Below, in pieces: positions 26,829 to 36,256 of a stretch of DNA of 64,000 bases. The notes beneath the pieces are model-generated. The model made no database searches. It saw nothing but the letters and a program-made list of their open reading frames with translations, and was not told where the DNA came from. The position numbers and the translations under genes were made by a program. Source of the stretch: Bacteroides sp. (GTDB taxonomy: Bacteria > Bacteroidota > Bacteroidia > Bacteroidales > Bacteroidaceae); NCBI GenBank assembly GCA_015060765.1, contig SUXW01000004.1:62001-126000 (forward strand), in the 5' to 3' direction. The first letter of the stretch is position 1, and each line of letters opens with the position of its first letter.

Positions 26829-27998
26829 TTATTTAACTTGGATTCTCTTAGCACGTGCTGAAATGTTCTTCTGTACGAAACAGTAGTCAATCAGCGGAGC
26901 AAATACGTTCATCAACAGGATAGCGAGCATCATACCTTCTGGGTAACCTGGGTTGAGCACACGGATGATAACAGCCATGGCACCAATCAAGAAACCGTAG
27001 ATGTACTTACCACCTTCTGTACGAGCTGATGTAACAGGGTCGGTAGCCATAAATACAGCACCGAAGCAGAAACCACCCAAGCAGAGGTGTTCGTACCAAG
27101 GAAGCTGAGCCATCATGTTGCTTTCAGAACCGAGGGCATTGAAAATCAAAGCCATCACGATACCACCTACGAATACAGAACCCATAGTCTTCCAGCTTGC
27201 CACACCTGTCCACAACAAGATGAATGCACCGATAGCGATGGCAATCACACTGGTTTCACCGATAGAACCCGGAATCAAACCGATAATCATGTCGCAAAGT
27301 GATGCATCAGGAGTGATGTTAGTAGCAGCTTGTCCAAGCGGAGTAGCAGCAGTCAAACCATCTACTGTCTGGCCCAAACCGAAGATGCTGTCCTTAGCCA
27401 CCCAAACGGTGTCACCAGACATCTTGGCCGGATAGGCGAAGAACAAGAATGCACGGGCAATCAATGCTGGGTTGAATACGTTCATACCTGTACCACCGAA
27501 CACTTCCTTAGCGAAGATTACTGAGAAAGCTGTAGCGATAGCAAGAATCCACAACGGACAACCTACAGGAACAATCATCGGAATCAAGAGTCCTGAAACC
27601 AAGAAACCTTCCTGGATTTCTTCGTTCTTCCATTGAGCCACTACGAACTCAATACCCAAACCTACTACATAAGATACGATGATTTTAGGCAATACAGCCA
27701 AGAAACCATAGATGAACATTTCAAAGAAACCAGCATCAGGCATGCCTACGGCATTGAAATGCTGATAACCTACGTTGTACATACCGAACAATAACGCCGG
27801 AATCAACGCAATAACCACGATAGACATGATTCGTTTGCTATCAATCGAATCATGAACGTGTACTCCTGTCTTCGAAGTGCTGTTGGGAACGAACAAGAAT
27901 GTTTCAAAACCGTCGAACACTGAACGAAATGCGTGGAGTTTGCCTCCCTCTTCAAAGTTAGGCTTTATCTTATCGAGATAATTTCTTAACGCTTTCAT
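26829..27998 (-). CDS. nqrB: Na+-translocating NADH:quinone reductase subunit B
   Basis: A 389-residue membrane subunit with about ten helices, the main sodium-translocating and quinone-binding unit. The covalent FMN threonine lies in GLTAATPLGQA (about residue 219). Other signatures are GGTGMNVFNPALIARAF and the C-terminal TDPVTSARTEGGK. Together with NqrA it forms the ubiquinone/menaquinone side. Confidence 0.97.
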   Translation of the reverse strand: MKALRNYLDKIKPNFEEGGKLHAFRSVFDGFETFLFVPNSTSKTGVHVHDSIDSKRIMSIVVIALIPALLFGMYNVGYQHFNAVGMPDAGFFEMFIYGFLAVLPKIIVSYVVGLGIEFVVAQWKNEEIQEGFLVSGLLIPMIVPVGCPLWILAIATAFSVIFAKEVFGGTGMNVFNPALIARAFLFFAYPAKMSGDTVWVAKDSIFGLGQTVDGLTAATPLGQAATNITPDASLCDMIIGLIPGSIGETSVIAIAIGAFILLWTGVASWKTMGSVFVGGIVMALIFNALGSESNMMAQLPWYEHLCLGGFCFGAVFMATDPVTSARTEGGKYIYGFLIGAMAVIIRVLNPGYPEGMMLAILLMNVFAPLIDYCFVQKNISARAKRIQVK

Positions 27999-28018
27999 TT
28001 AATTCACTATTTTAATAA

Positions 28019-29368
28019 TTAGCACATTTCTTTGCGAAGCATGTCGAGACCTTGGCGTACGATGCGTTGCAATTCCAATTTAGAAGAGCAAACGAATTCG
28101 GCCACCGCAAAGTCTTCAGGAGCCACTTCGTAGATACCAAGTGCTTCCATACGGTCAATGTCGCCGGCTATGATAGCCTTCACCAAATATTCGGGATAGA
28201 TATCCATCGGGAATACCTTATCATATTCGCCAGACATAATCATGTGACGTTCACCACCCTTGATACGTGCATCGAGTGCATACTCTTTCTTGCCAAACAA
28301 CCAACTGAAGTAGCTGCGGCTGGTAGAGAACTGGTTGAAACGCGGCATGATAAAACCGAGGAACTCATGTGTATCTTTTCCTTCGGGAATAACAGTCAAA
28401 CTGGTTGCATGAGCGGCCAAATAACCATCCGCACAAGTTTGCGTGCCAGTCAAAGGGTTACCGTTGATGTAACGCAATTCTTGACTGTTGTTTACATTAC
28501 CTGCAAATACTGAAGTCAATTGGGCTCCAACTTTTATCTTGCAATATGCCGGTTTCTTTACTTCTGAACCGGCCAATGCGATGGTACGTGTAAAATCTAC
28601 GTGACCGTTATTGAATAGGCGTCCAATAAAAATAACTTCTTCGGCACCCAAAGTCCATACCACTTCCCCCTTATTGATTGGACTGATATGGTTTATTTGA
28701 ACACCTACATTACCAGCCGGATTAGAACCGTCGAAAGCAGTGATTGTTACATTCTTTGCATCAGTCAATGCTTGGTTCTTCTGGCATACACAAATGTTCA
28801 AATAAGTCTTGGCTATTTTTGCCAAAGCGTCCAAACCTGTCTGGAAATCTTTTTCCTGACCATTCAGTACGTATTCAAAATTTGCCGCTAACGGATTCTT
28901 GTCGAATGCAGAAACGAATATACCTTTCGGAGTCGCATTCGGATTGGCGGTTACGGCATACGGGCGTTCTACGAAGAAAGCAAAAAGTCCGGCTTCCATC
29001 AAGGCAGCCTTCACTTCTTCACCAGTCATCTTAGAAACGTCTTTTTTACCAAATTCAACGTACTCTTGTTCCTTAGCTGCTTGAATGTTTATGCTAAGGA
29101 CTTTACGACGTTCGCCTCTTACAACACCAGTTATGGTGCCGCTTACAGGAGATACGAACTTCACTTCGGGGTTATTCTTGTCTACAAACAAGGCTTCCCC
29201 TGCCTTTACATTTTCTTGTTCTTTCACCACTACCTTGGGAGTTACTCCATGAAAGTCAGCAGGAGCCAACGCATAATTGTCCGCTTCCTTCACATTGAAC
29301 AACTCTTGAGTAGGATTCCCTTTCAAGTTAATGTTCAGGCCTTTGTGTAACTTAATCACCTTTGCCAT
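28019..29368 (-). CDS. nqrA: Na+-translocating NADH:quinone reductase subunit A
   Basis: A 449-residue peripheral cytoplasmic subunit, with KLHKGLNINLKGNP at the start and VSPVSGTITGVVRGERRK, a biotinyl-lipoyl-like fold of the family. It is the first gene of the operon, so the operon order is A-B-C-D-E-F as in Vibrio. A -7-like element lies upstream. Codon choice across the six genes is visibly richer in C-ending codons than in neighbouring genes, in keeping with high expression. Confidence 0.97.
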   Translation of the reverse strand: MAKVIKLHKGLNINLKGNPTQELFNVKEADNYALAPADFHGVTPKVVVKEQENVKAGEALFVDKNNPEVKFVSPVSGTITGVVRGERRKVLSINIQAAKEQEYVEFGKKDVSKMTGEEVKAALMEAGLFAFFVERPYAVTANPNATPKGIFVSAFDKNPLAANFEYVLNGQEKDFQTGLDALAKIAKTYLNICVCQKNQALTDAKNVTITAFDGSNPAGNVGVQINHISPINKGEVVWTLGAEEVIFIGRLFNNGHVDFTRTIALAGSEVKKPAYCKIKVGAQLTSVFAGNVNNSQELRYINGNPLTGTQTCADGYLAAHATSLTVIPEGKDTHEFLGFIMPRFNQFSTSRSYFSWLFGKKEYALDARIKGGERHMIMSGEYDKVFPMDIYPEYLVKAIIAGDIDRMEALGIYEVAPEDFAVAEFVCSSKLELQRIVRQGLDMLRKEMC

Positions 29369-29402
29369 ATGGGTTATAAATAATGGTTTTTTAATTTGTT
29401 TG

Positions 29403-29410
29403 CAAAATTA
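29403..29410 (-). promoter_or_regulatory. Putative -7 element of the nqr operon
   Basis: TAATTTTG on the minus strand fits TAnnTTTG and lies 34 bp before the nqrA start. The -33 region lacks an obvious TTG. Confidence 0.45.
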
Positions 29411-29511
29411 CGCAAAAAAAACGGTAATAAAGAAAGAATATAGCAGTAATTATGGAAAAATTTCAGCAATTAAGAGGTGACTACCCAAATAATCAGATTC
29501 TTAATTGATGA

Positions 29512-30780
29512 TTACCATTGCCAAGCGCTTAATTCTTTTCGAGTTTCCACTTCATTTTCTAATTCGTCGGGAAGATTGCAGAAGAAATCAATACCAGTTT
29601 TCGACTCGAGTTCATCGATGGATATGGTACAAGCCTGTAAGTCTTCTATTGTAGGTTTTGATGGAAGATCCTCCCGATGTTCTACCCAAAATGCTATGGC
29701 TTGATAATTATCTCCCTTTTCAGCCAGGATAGCCATGAAATAATATTTAGGACACGCCAATCCACCTTTTGTCAAACCGTTTTCATCTGTATTTGGCCAT
29801 TGTCCGTCACTTCCCTTCTTTTGTGCATAATGATTAATGATCAACTCATTGACGGTACCTCCTTTGGCTACATATACATGATCCAAACGACCGGAAATTG
29901 TGGAACGTCCCCATGTCTGCACTTTGTTTTCTAATTTTTGCCAGAAACCACCATTAAAACTATTGAATTGCGGTGACATATTTGAGTAATAGAAAGTCTG
30001 CCAATTGGCTTCTTTCATATAAACACGGTCTTCTGATGCACAGAGGTGACCTTTGTCGAAACCATCACTCTTATGGAAATTGTTCCAATAGTCGGCATCC
30101 GTATTAGGTTGGAGTATCGGGTCGTTACTCCATTTATCTGTACGAGAAACATTGTCTTCGGCTGTGGTAGGATTGAAAGAAAAAGCGACCCAGTTGGCAT
30201 GTTTCTTTTCAGCTACCCATTCTACGGCAATATTCATTATTTGCTTACCATTCACTTCCACGTAATGTGCTGCATACGTATGTTTGCTGTTCAAATGAGG
30301 AATTTCCAATCCGCAAGCATTTTCTTGGGTGTTGGCATTGGCATTTGGAATTGTTTCGGTATGGTTACTGATGACATATTCTATGCCGACTTCATTACCA
30401 GATACATAAGCCACACGAATCCAGATGAAACGGTATAAAGTCTTCTCCTTGTATCGTGCCCAGTAATACTCCTTTTCTTTAATGGTCGTTTCTTCTAACC
30501 AATCGTAATCTTGTGGAATTGCATCTGATGTATCCCATGTTGGAGCGAATGAATAGTTCTTACCGCAGAATTTTTGGTCTTTTATATATATGGAACTGGC
30601 AAATCCATTTGCTTGAAATGGGACAAATCCTAACTGTGTATCTTGATATCCTTCCAGAATAAAGGATGCTCCCTTTTCTTGAGTTATTTCTATATATCCG
30701 TTGGGTAACTTTTGTTCTTCATTGCATGCTACAATAAATAGCAGAGAGAAACAAAGAAGGGTCATGTACAATTTATTCAT
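29512..30780 (-). CDS. Secreted DNA/RNA non-specific endonuclease (NucA/EndoG type) lipoprotein
   Basis: 422 residues with a lipoprotein signal (LLFIVACNEEQ, cysteine 19), so it probably sits on the cell surface or faces the periplasm. An N-terminal beta-rich part of about 180 residues has no name I can give. The nuclease domain (about 190-405) has the His-Me finger motif FDKGHLCASEDR (DKGH instead of the usual DRGH) and the supporting YYSNMSPQ with the metal-binding asparagine region FNGGFWQKLENKV. It is the third gene of a TonB receptor/lipoprotein locus, with a terminator in the 74-bp gap before it. Confidence 0.9.
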   Translation of the reverse strand: MNKLYMTLLCFSLLFIVACNEEQKLPNGYIEITQEKGASFILEGYQDTQLGFVPFQANGFASSIYIKDQKFCGKNYSFAPTWDTSDAIPQDYDWLEETTIKEKEYYWARYKEKTLYRFIWIRVAYVSGNEVGIEYVISNHTETIPNANANTQENACGLEIPHLNSKHTYAAHYVEVNGKQIMNIAVEWVAEKKHANWVAFSFNPTTAEDNVSRTDKWSNDPILQPNTDADYWNNFHKSDGFDKGHLCASEDRVYMKEANWQTFYYSNMSPQFNSFNGGFWQKLENKVQTWGRSTISGRLDHVYVAKGGTVNELIINHYAQKKGSDGQWPNTDENGLTKGGLACPKYYFMAILAEKGDNYQAIAFWVEHREDLPSKPTIEDLQACTISIDELESKTGIDFFCNLPDELENEVETRKELSAWQW

Positions 30781-30801
30781 AATTCAATTTTTTATAATAA
30801 A

Positions 30802-30841
30802 AATAGAGCGAATCCATACAGAAGTATAAATCCGCTCTATT
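30802..30841 (-). terminator. Terminator or attenuator between the lipoprotein and nuclease genes
   Basis: Arms AATAGAGCG (30802-30810) and CGCTCTATT (30833-30841) with extra inner pairing (ATAC/GTAT) and a T-rich tail on the minus strand. It lies just past the 800-residue lipoprotein gene, so nuclease expression may depend on read-through or on a separate, unseen promoter. Confidence 0.7.
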
Positions 30842-30854
30842 ATAATAATGAATA

Positions 30855-33257
30855 TTATTCAACAGGTTTCATGGAATCGGTTACATATTCAAATGTACCG
30901 GGTGCAGTAACCTTATATTGAATGGTCCAATTGGTTCTTGCACCTGTATATACTACATAGTTGATAGTATATGTTACATCCACACCTTCTACTGGAACTG
31001 CATCAGGATGTATTGCTTCAAGAGCAGCTTTCATACATTCTATGTAACGTTCCTGCATCTTGGCTACAATTTCATCATCGGTCATGGATTCATATTCAGC
31101 CGGATATTGAGCCTTGGCTGCACTTGCACGCCAGTCAACGTTTCCGTAATATGCAGAAGCACCGCTATAATAATCATTGTTTCCGTAACTGCTTACATAA
31201 CCTTGTCCCTTGTTAGTACATCCATTGGGTACATCGTATTTTTCCCAAACATAATCTACCGCTGCCTGGAAGTAAAGTTTGCTGGCATCCGACTTTTCAG
31301 GAATGTCAATGGTTACACTTGGGTCATACTTCCATGTATTGTTTGCTTTTACAAACTGGTCGGTTGCAGTCGTTGTATTGGTTGTGATAATCCATTCTTC
31401 ATTGGTGTATACCAATTCCTTGGCTTCCACTTGTGAAGATGCGTTCTGATAAACGATTGCTACCACATCCCCTTCTTGTGCGTATGGATTATGTCCCTTC
31501 ATATATTCAGGCAATACTGATGCTGGATTGCTGATAAATTCTGAACCTAATGTATTGTAGATGGAAGGATCAACAGCCTGTACATTGATACCTTCTTCTG
31601 TTACTTCTTTCCATGCGGATCCATTGAAAACAAATACAGCTGATGCATTGTATCCAATTGTCGGCAATGAACTGCGTGATGCAACAGGTGCTGCATTGTA
31701 TTTCAGCAAGCATGGCATAATACCTTTTTGTGTATTGTATGAACCATAGCTGTTATATTGAGTGTCGTATTGAATGTATTTTTCTTTCAATACGTTGGTA
31801 ATCTTGAATGTACCATCAGCTTGTGCTTCAAATGTCCAGTCGTAACCGTTTTCTGCTGCATAAGCATTCTTTACGTTAAAACTGTTGTAGGTACCTGATT
31901 GATAATAATACTTACCATTTACTTCATCCTTGATGCTATAACCGGCATCTGTCTTTGTCAATGTAAATGCAAGAGCATTCACTTCGTCGGTAGCAATGAC
32001 ACGGGTTCCTTCAAGGTCGGTCGGATTCAAATAACCATAGTTACCAGATAAAGGAGTAGCTGCCTTATACACACCATCTACATTGGAGGCAATGATGTAT
32101 TTACCATTGTCTACAATGGTAGTAGTCTTGGCATAATAAGGAGAATTGGCTTCTTCTTTGCTCATCTTAAGGATTTCGCGAACCATTACCTTGATATAGT
32201 CGCTCTTGTTCTCAATTTTCAGGTAGTTCAATGCATGGTCAAAGTTAAGTACTGCACCAGCTGTAATGTTAATTGTTGGAGATACCAGATAGATGTCAGT
32301 TACATATCTTGTACCATTGGCATAAGCACTTGCCTTGGCACCATATCCTTTAGCATAACTCCACACATAACTTAATCCGTCGGGCAATTCACCTTCTGTT
32401 GTAAATTCGCCCAAACTTGATTCGAATGTTTCTTCAAAAATGCTTGTACCATTTGCCTTGACAGATACATTCTTCACTTCGTAAGTAGATGTAGCGGTAT
32501 TAGTACCGTCACTCATGTAACGGAAAGCGAACTGGATATTTTTACCGGCATATGCACTTAAGTCAATATCACCGGAATTAACAAAATTCCAATTGTTGCC
32601 AGGTGCCATGTTGGGAATAGCTACTTCTGTCCATTCACCTGGTACTTCCACTTCAGTCACTCCCCCACTAATACTGGGTTCGGTTTGTGAATAACTGAAA
32701 TTCAACAGCAATACATCTCCTTCTTCTGCATCAGGTTTGGCATTTTTTAGAATAGCCGGTATCTTTGATAACGTTTGCGGAGTAAGGTAACTTGCTTCAA
32801 TTCCTTTAGCTTCCCATACAGATGTATAATCATCTTTAGTCAATTCATAAACGTTACCCTTATTCAAAGCCTTCAGGTATTCAGGTTCACCTACCAACTT
32901 ATTATAGGTTACCTTGATAGCCGAAGTATTGTCTGCCGTAGGATAATTGGCAGCCAAAAATGCCGGTATATAGTCGGCAGCCTTGGTTTCCTCTGTAAAG
33001 TACTTGTTGTTTGTCAATTTGGTCAGCGCCTTATAGTAGACACTATCTACTGGGTCGGCTGCCAAAGCAATACTCTTGTTGGAAGAATTATTGGCGATAG
33101 TCTTATAGTCGGCATCGGTCAGTGTATATTCCAACTTTTTGACATCGGTCACTTCAAAATTACCGAATCCGTCCAACTTGTCTTCATTCCATTCATCGTT
33201 ACAGCCAGCTAATGTAAGCATAGCTGCGGCAAATATAAATAATTTATTGATTTTCAT
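30855..33257 (-). CDS. Large surface lipoprotein with choice-of-anchor-J domain
   Basis: 800 residues with a lipoprotein signal ending LTLAGCNDEW (cysteine 19). After a variable N-terminal part, residues about 195-350 match a choice-of-anchor-J (jelly-roll) domain: NMAPGNNWNFVNSG, FAFRYMSDG, SYVWSYAKGYGAKASAY and LVSPTINIT. Residues about 375-530 look like a beta-trefoil-type binding module (KYYYQSGTYNSF, KYIQYDTQYNSYGSY). The C-terminal region has conserved DDEIVAKMQERY. It starts 20 bp after the TonB receptor, where a SusD partner would usually be, and may fill that role. Ligand is unknown. Confidence 0.85.
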   Translation of the reverse strand: MKINKLFIFAAAMLTLAGCNDEWNEDKLDGFGNFEVTDVKKLEYTLTDADYKTIANNSSNKSIALAADPVDSVYYKALTKLTNNKYFTEETKAADYIPAFLAANYPTADNTSAIKVTYNKLVGEPEYLKALNKGNVYELTKDDYTSVWEAKGIEASYLTPQTLSKIPAILKNAKPDAEEGDVLLLNFSYSQTEPSISGGVTEVEVPGEWTEVAIPNMAPGNNWNFVNSGDIDLSAYAGKNIQFAFRYMSDGTNTATSTYEVKNVSVKANGTSIFEETFESSLGEFTTEGELPDGLSYVWSYAKGYGAKASAYANGTRYVTDIYLVSPTINITAGAVLNFDHALNYLKIENKSDYIKVMVREILKMSKEEANSPYYAKTTTIVDNGKYIIASNVDGVYKAATPLSGNYGYLNPTDLEGTRVIATDEVNALAFTLTKTDAGYSIKDEVNGKYYYQSGTYNSFNVKNAYAAENGYDWTFEAQADGTFKITNVLKEKYIQYDTQYNSYGSYNTQKGIMPCLLKYNAAPVASRSSLPTIGYNASAVFVFNGSAWKEVTEEGINVQAVDPSIYNTLGSEFISNPASVLPEYMKGHNPYAQEGDVVAIVYQNASSQVEAKELVYTNEEWIITTNTTTATDQFVKANNTWKYDPSVTIDIPEKSDASKLYFQAAVDYVWEKYDVPNGCTNKGQGYVSSYGNNDYYSGASAYYGNVDWRASAAKAQYPAEYESMTDDEIVAKMQERYIECMKAALEAIHPDAVPVEGVDVTYTINYVVYTGARTNWTIQYKVTAPGTFEYVTDSMKPVE

Positions 33258-33277
33258 AATCTACTTCTTGTTTGGGG

Positions 33278-35980
33278 TTAGAAAGCAACTTTTAATCGGA
33301 TAGAATAAGTACGGCCAAATGAATAGAATACGCGGTATGCACTATCCCAAGTACCTGTACCACCATCGTAAGCATCTACAATATAGTGATAGTTCAACAA
33401 GTTGTTGATATTACCATACAAGGTCGCATTCAAACTTCCAATCTTGAAACGGTAGCTTGCATTGAAGTCAAATTCACCTCCATCTGGAATTTTCCATGGG
33501 TCGGCAACATACAACTCACCAGGATTGATGTCGCTGGACGACAAAGAATAGTCGGCATACAGATTAGCTCTATGTGTATAATCCAAACCAACGCGGAAAT
33601 ATCTATTCAAACGGGCATTGATACCGATGGCAGCTGTAGTTTGTGCAGAACCACCTACCTTGATACCTTTTTGCATCAATGTAAACTTAGCATGGTCGTC
33701 TGCCAATATGCCTGATGCAACTGTACCCTTCAAATCGGCTAAAGGTTGACCAGCTGAATTGTAGAAATAACCGGTTGCATTGCTATCCCATTTCCAGTCG
33801 CCAACAGAAAGCATACCGGTAATGTCCAACCATCTGAACGGTTGATATTTCATATCAAGTTCGATACCCATATGCTTGGCATTTACTCCACTCATGTTCA
33901 GAATGTAACGGTCGAGTGTACCGTCGGGTGTTGTATAGTCAGAAGAACGAGTTGTAGTCTTATCCAACCACTTGGTGAAATATGCGTTCAAGTTAGCTGT
34001 AAATGTTCTGCTCTTGAATCCATAGCCTATTTCGGCAGAGAAAATCTTTTCATTAATAGCATCTGGATTCACATCGTTGCTAGTTGTGCTTTGAAGGAAT
34101 GCACCACCCGAGAAGAACGGAGCACGACTGATATATCCTACATTGAAGAAGACGTTGTGATAATCGTTGAGGTTGTAATTGGCACCACCCTTGATGGTAT
34201 ATCCCAAAAAGTTCAATGTTTCTGACTTTTCGTGTGCCTTGTCATAATAGAAACGGTCTACACGCCAATATCCGGTATTCGATAGTGAACCGGCTACAAA
34301 TGCAGACAATTTGTTCTTGTTGTATTCTGCCTGGAAGAATGCACCTTCTTGCAATACGTGTCCGTCATAGTCGCGGTAAACGACATCGCCTATGCCTAAT
34401 TTTTCATATTTCCAATTGGGATCGGCGGCGGCAGCATTTCTGGATGGCAATACTCTGCTACGATAGTAAGTGTCAGTATAATAATCACCGTTGTAAAGGT
34501 CTGTAATTTCGTTGGTATGTACACCTTTATAATAACGGAAGTCTATACCACCATAAAAGTCAATGTTCTGACCAATCTTTGTTGTATAGGTAGAGAGCAA
34601 TCCATACCAGTTGTGGAAGTTCTTTGATTTGGTCATAACCATCTTTGAACCACAATCACTTTGTTCGTTCAATTCCTGAATCTGGTCGTATGCAAAAGTA
34701 CCGTCTGCATTACGGAATGTTGTATTCAATACACCGTTGCTTGATCCATACCATGCATTCTTGTCGGCAGATGTCAGCCCTTGACCACTATTACCACCAC
34801 CGCGACCGATAGAAACGTAAAGTGCAGTACTCAAGGATGATTTATGATTAATCTGCCATTGATGATTCAGACTGATTTGTGGTTTGTGGTAGAAATTCTT
34901 GGCAGAAGTCATCCGTTCGCCATTCTTTCCAAAACCATAAGTAGGATTATAACGGTAGTGCTGACCGTCGGGCATGTATTTGCGTACCTGTTGCCATCCT
35001 TCGATGGTTAACCCGTCATAATTACTACGTTGATTATGCCATTGAGGAGCGCCAAAAGCAGTTAATGATAAAGTATGGGCATCGCCAATTTGTTTGGATA
35101 TATTCAAGAAGTAATTGTATCCTTCGAATTCAGTCCCTTGAATATAACCGTCACCCCATTTCTTGCCACCGAGCAAAGTGACAGCCCAACCATTCTTAGT
35201 CAATCCTGTCGATACAGAGAATGAAAGTTGGTTCATACCGTCGTTACCCATACCGTAAGAAATAGTACCACCCCTTTTCTGGTCGGTAGTACGTGTCACG
35301 ATATTGATAGTTCCCCCTACAGAAGGAGAAGAAACCTTGGAAGCGCCCAAACCGCGTTGAGTCTGCATACTACGAGTTACATCGCTCAAGCCAGCCCAGT
35401 TGGACCAATATAATCCACCCCATTCCATGTCGTTTACAGGAACACCGTTAATCATCACACCAATATTGGCAGATTGGAACCCACGCATGTTGATTTTGGA
35501 ATCTCCATAACCTCCACCATTCTTGGTTGCATATACACCTGGGGTTGACTTCAAAACTTCAGGAAATTCTAGAGTACCCAATTTCTCTTCAATATGAAGA
35601 GCATTGACTGAAGATACGGCAACCGGTGTCTTTCGGGCTACGGCAACCGATGAGGTAATTACCACATCCTTTAGCATCACCGCATCACTTTGCATCTTAA
35701 TGACACCTAATTTTCCGTTACCTGCTTTCAACTTAAGTTCTTTGTAACCTACATACTTGAAAACCAATGTGGCATTTTTTGAAACACTTAACGTAAAATT
35801 ACCGTCAAAATCGGTTGTAGTACCATTTGTAGTACCATCTTGCAAAATGGCAGCACCAATCAATGGTTCGTTTGTTTCTGCATCAACCAACTGTCCAGTT
35901 ACCTTTGTCTGTGCAAATGTTGTTGCCGAAACAAGCATCAACACTGCCAACATGAGGAAATGTTTTAGATGATTTCTCAT
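33278..35980 (-). CDS. TonB-dependent outer-membrane receptor
   Basis: 900 residues with a signal peptide (MLAVLMLVSATTFAQ), a carboxypeptidase-like regulatory domain (about 25-110: GQLVDAETNEPLIGAAI, FKYVGYKELKL), a plug (about 120-235: GVYATKNGGGYGDSKINMRGF, NDMEWGGLYW) and a 22-strand-type barrel ending in a terminal phenylalanine (SIRLKVAF). There is no N-terminal anti-sigma-interacting extension. No SusD follows; instead comes the anchor-J lipoprotein and then a secreted nuclease, which suggests uptake of breakdown products of nucleic acids or phosphorylated compounds. Confidence 0.93.
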   Translation of the reverse strand: MRNHLKHFLMLAVLMLVSATTFAQTKVTGQLVDAETNEPLIGAAILQDGTTNGTTTDFDGNFTLSVSKNATLVFKYVGYKELKLKAGNGKLGVIKMQSDAVMLKDVVITSSVAVARKTPVAVSSVNALHIEEKLGTLEFPEVLKSTPGVYATKNGGGYGDSKINMRGFQSANIGVMINGVPVNDMEWGGLYWSNWAGLSDVTRSMQTQRGLGASKVSSPSVGGTINIVTRTTDQKRGGTISYGMGNDGMNQLSFSVSTGLTKNGWAVTLLGGKKWGDGYIQGTEFEGYNYFLNISKQIGDAHTLSLTAFGAPQWHNQRSNYDGLTIEGWQQVRKYMPDGQHYRYNPTYGFGKNGERMTSAKNFYHKPQISLNHQWQINHKSSLSTALYVSIGRGGGNSGQGLTSADKNAWYGSSNGVLNTTFRNADGTFAYDQIQELNEQSDCGSKMVMTKSKNFHNWYGLLSTYTTKIGQNIDFYGGIDFRYYKGVHTNEITDLYNGDYYTDTYYRSRVLPSRNAAAADPNWKYEKLGIGDVVYRDYDGHVLQEGAFFQAEYNKNKLSAFVAGSLSNTGYWRVDRFYYDKAHEKSETLNFLGYTIKGGANYNLNDYHNVFFNVGYISRAPFFSGGAFLQSTTSNDVNPDAINEKIFSAEIGYGFKSRTFTANLNAYFTKWLDKTTTRSSDYTTPDGTLDRYILNMSGVNAKHMGIELDMKYQPFRWLDITGMLSVGDWKWDSNATGYFYNSAGQPLADLKGTVASGILADDHAKFTLMQKGIKVGGSAQTTAAIGINARLNRYFRVGLDYTHRANLYADYSLSSSDINPGELYVADPWKIPDGGEFDFNASYRFKIGSLNATLYGNINNLLNYHYIVDAYDGGTGTWDSAYRVFYSFGRTYSIRLKVAF

Positions 35981-36026
35981 AATGATTTTAATTAAAAAAT
36001 GTTGAATGTAATGTTATCTTTGTGAA

Positions 36027-36034
36027 CAAAATTA
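36027..36034 (-). promoter_or_regulatory. Putative -7 element of the TonB receptor gene
   Basis: TAATTTTG on the minus strand, 46 bp before the start codon. No clear -33 half is visible. The plus-strand TATCTTTG at about 36015 faces no gene and is probably chance. Confidence 0.4.
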
Positions 36035-36188
36035 AATAATTCTTTTTAAATATATCGCATTTTCAAGTAACTTTTCTTATAAAATAATGGTGTAATTCCT
36101 GACTTTTTACAAATATTCCTAACCACTTTGTCAACTATATCGTCATATTAATACGTTAATGTTTGCAACATGAAAAAGATAAAATAAA

Positions 36189-36222
36189 AAACCGTCAATT
36201 TTCCCATAGAAATTGACGGTTT
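36189..36222 (-). terminator. Terminator of the Nramp-ettA operon
   Basis: Perfect 13-bp arms AAACCGTCAATTT (36189-36201) and AAATTGACGGTTT (36210-36222), an 8-nt loop and a run of T on the minus strand. Confidence 0.85.
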
Positions 36223-36256
36223 GATATTCTTTATTTGAGACGCGCAATTAATGATG

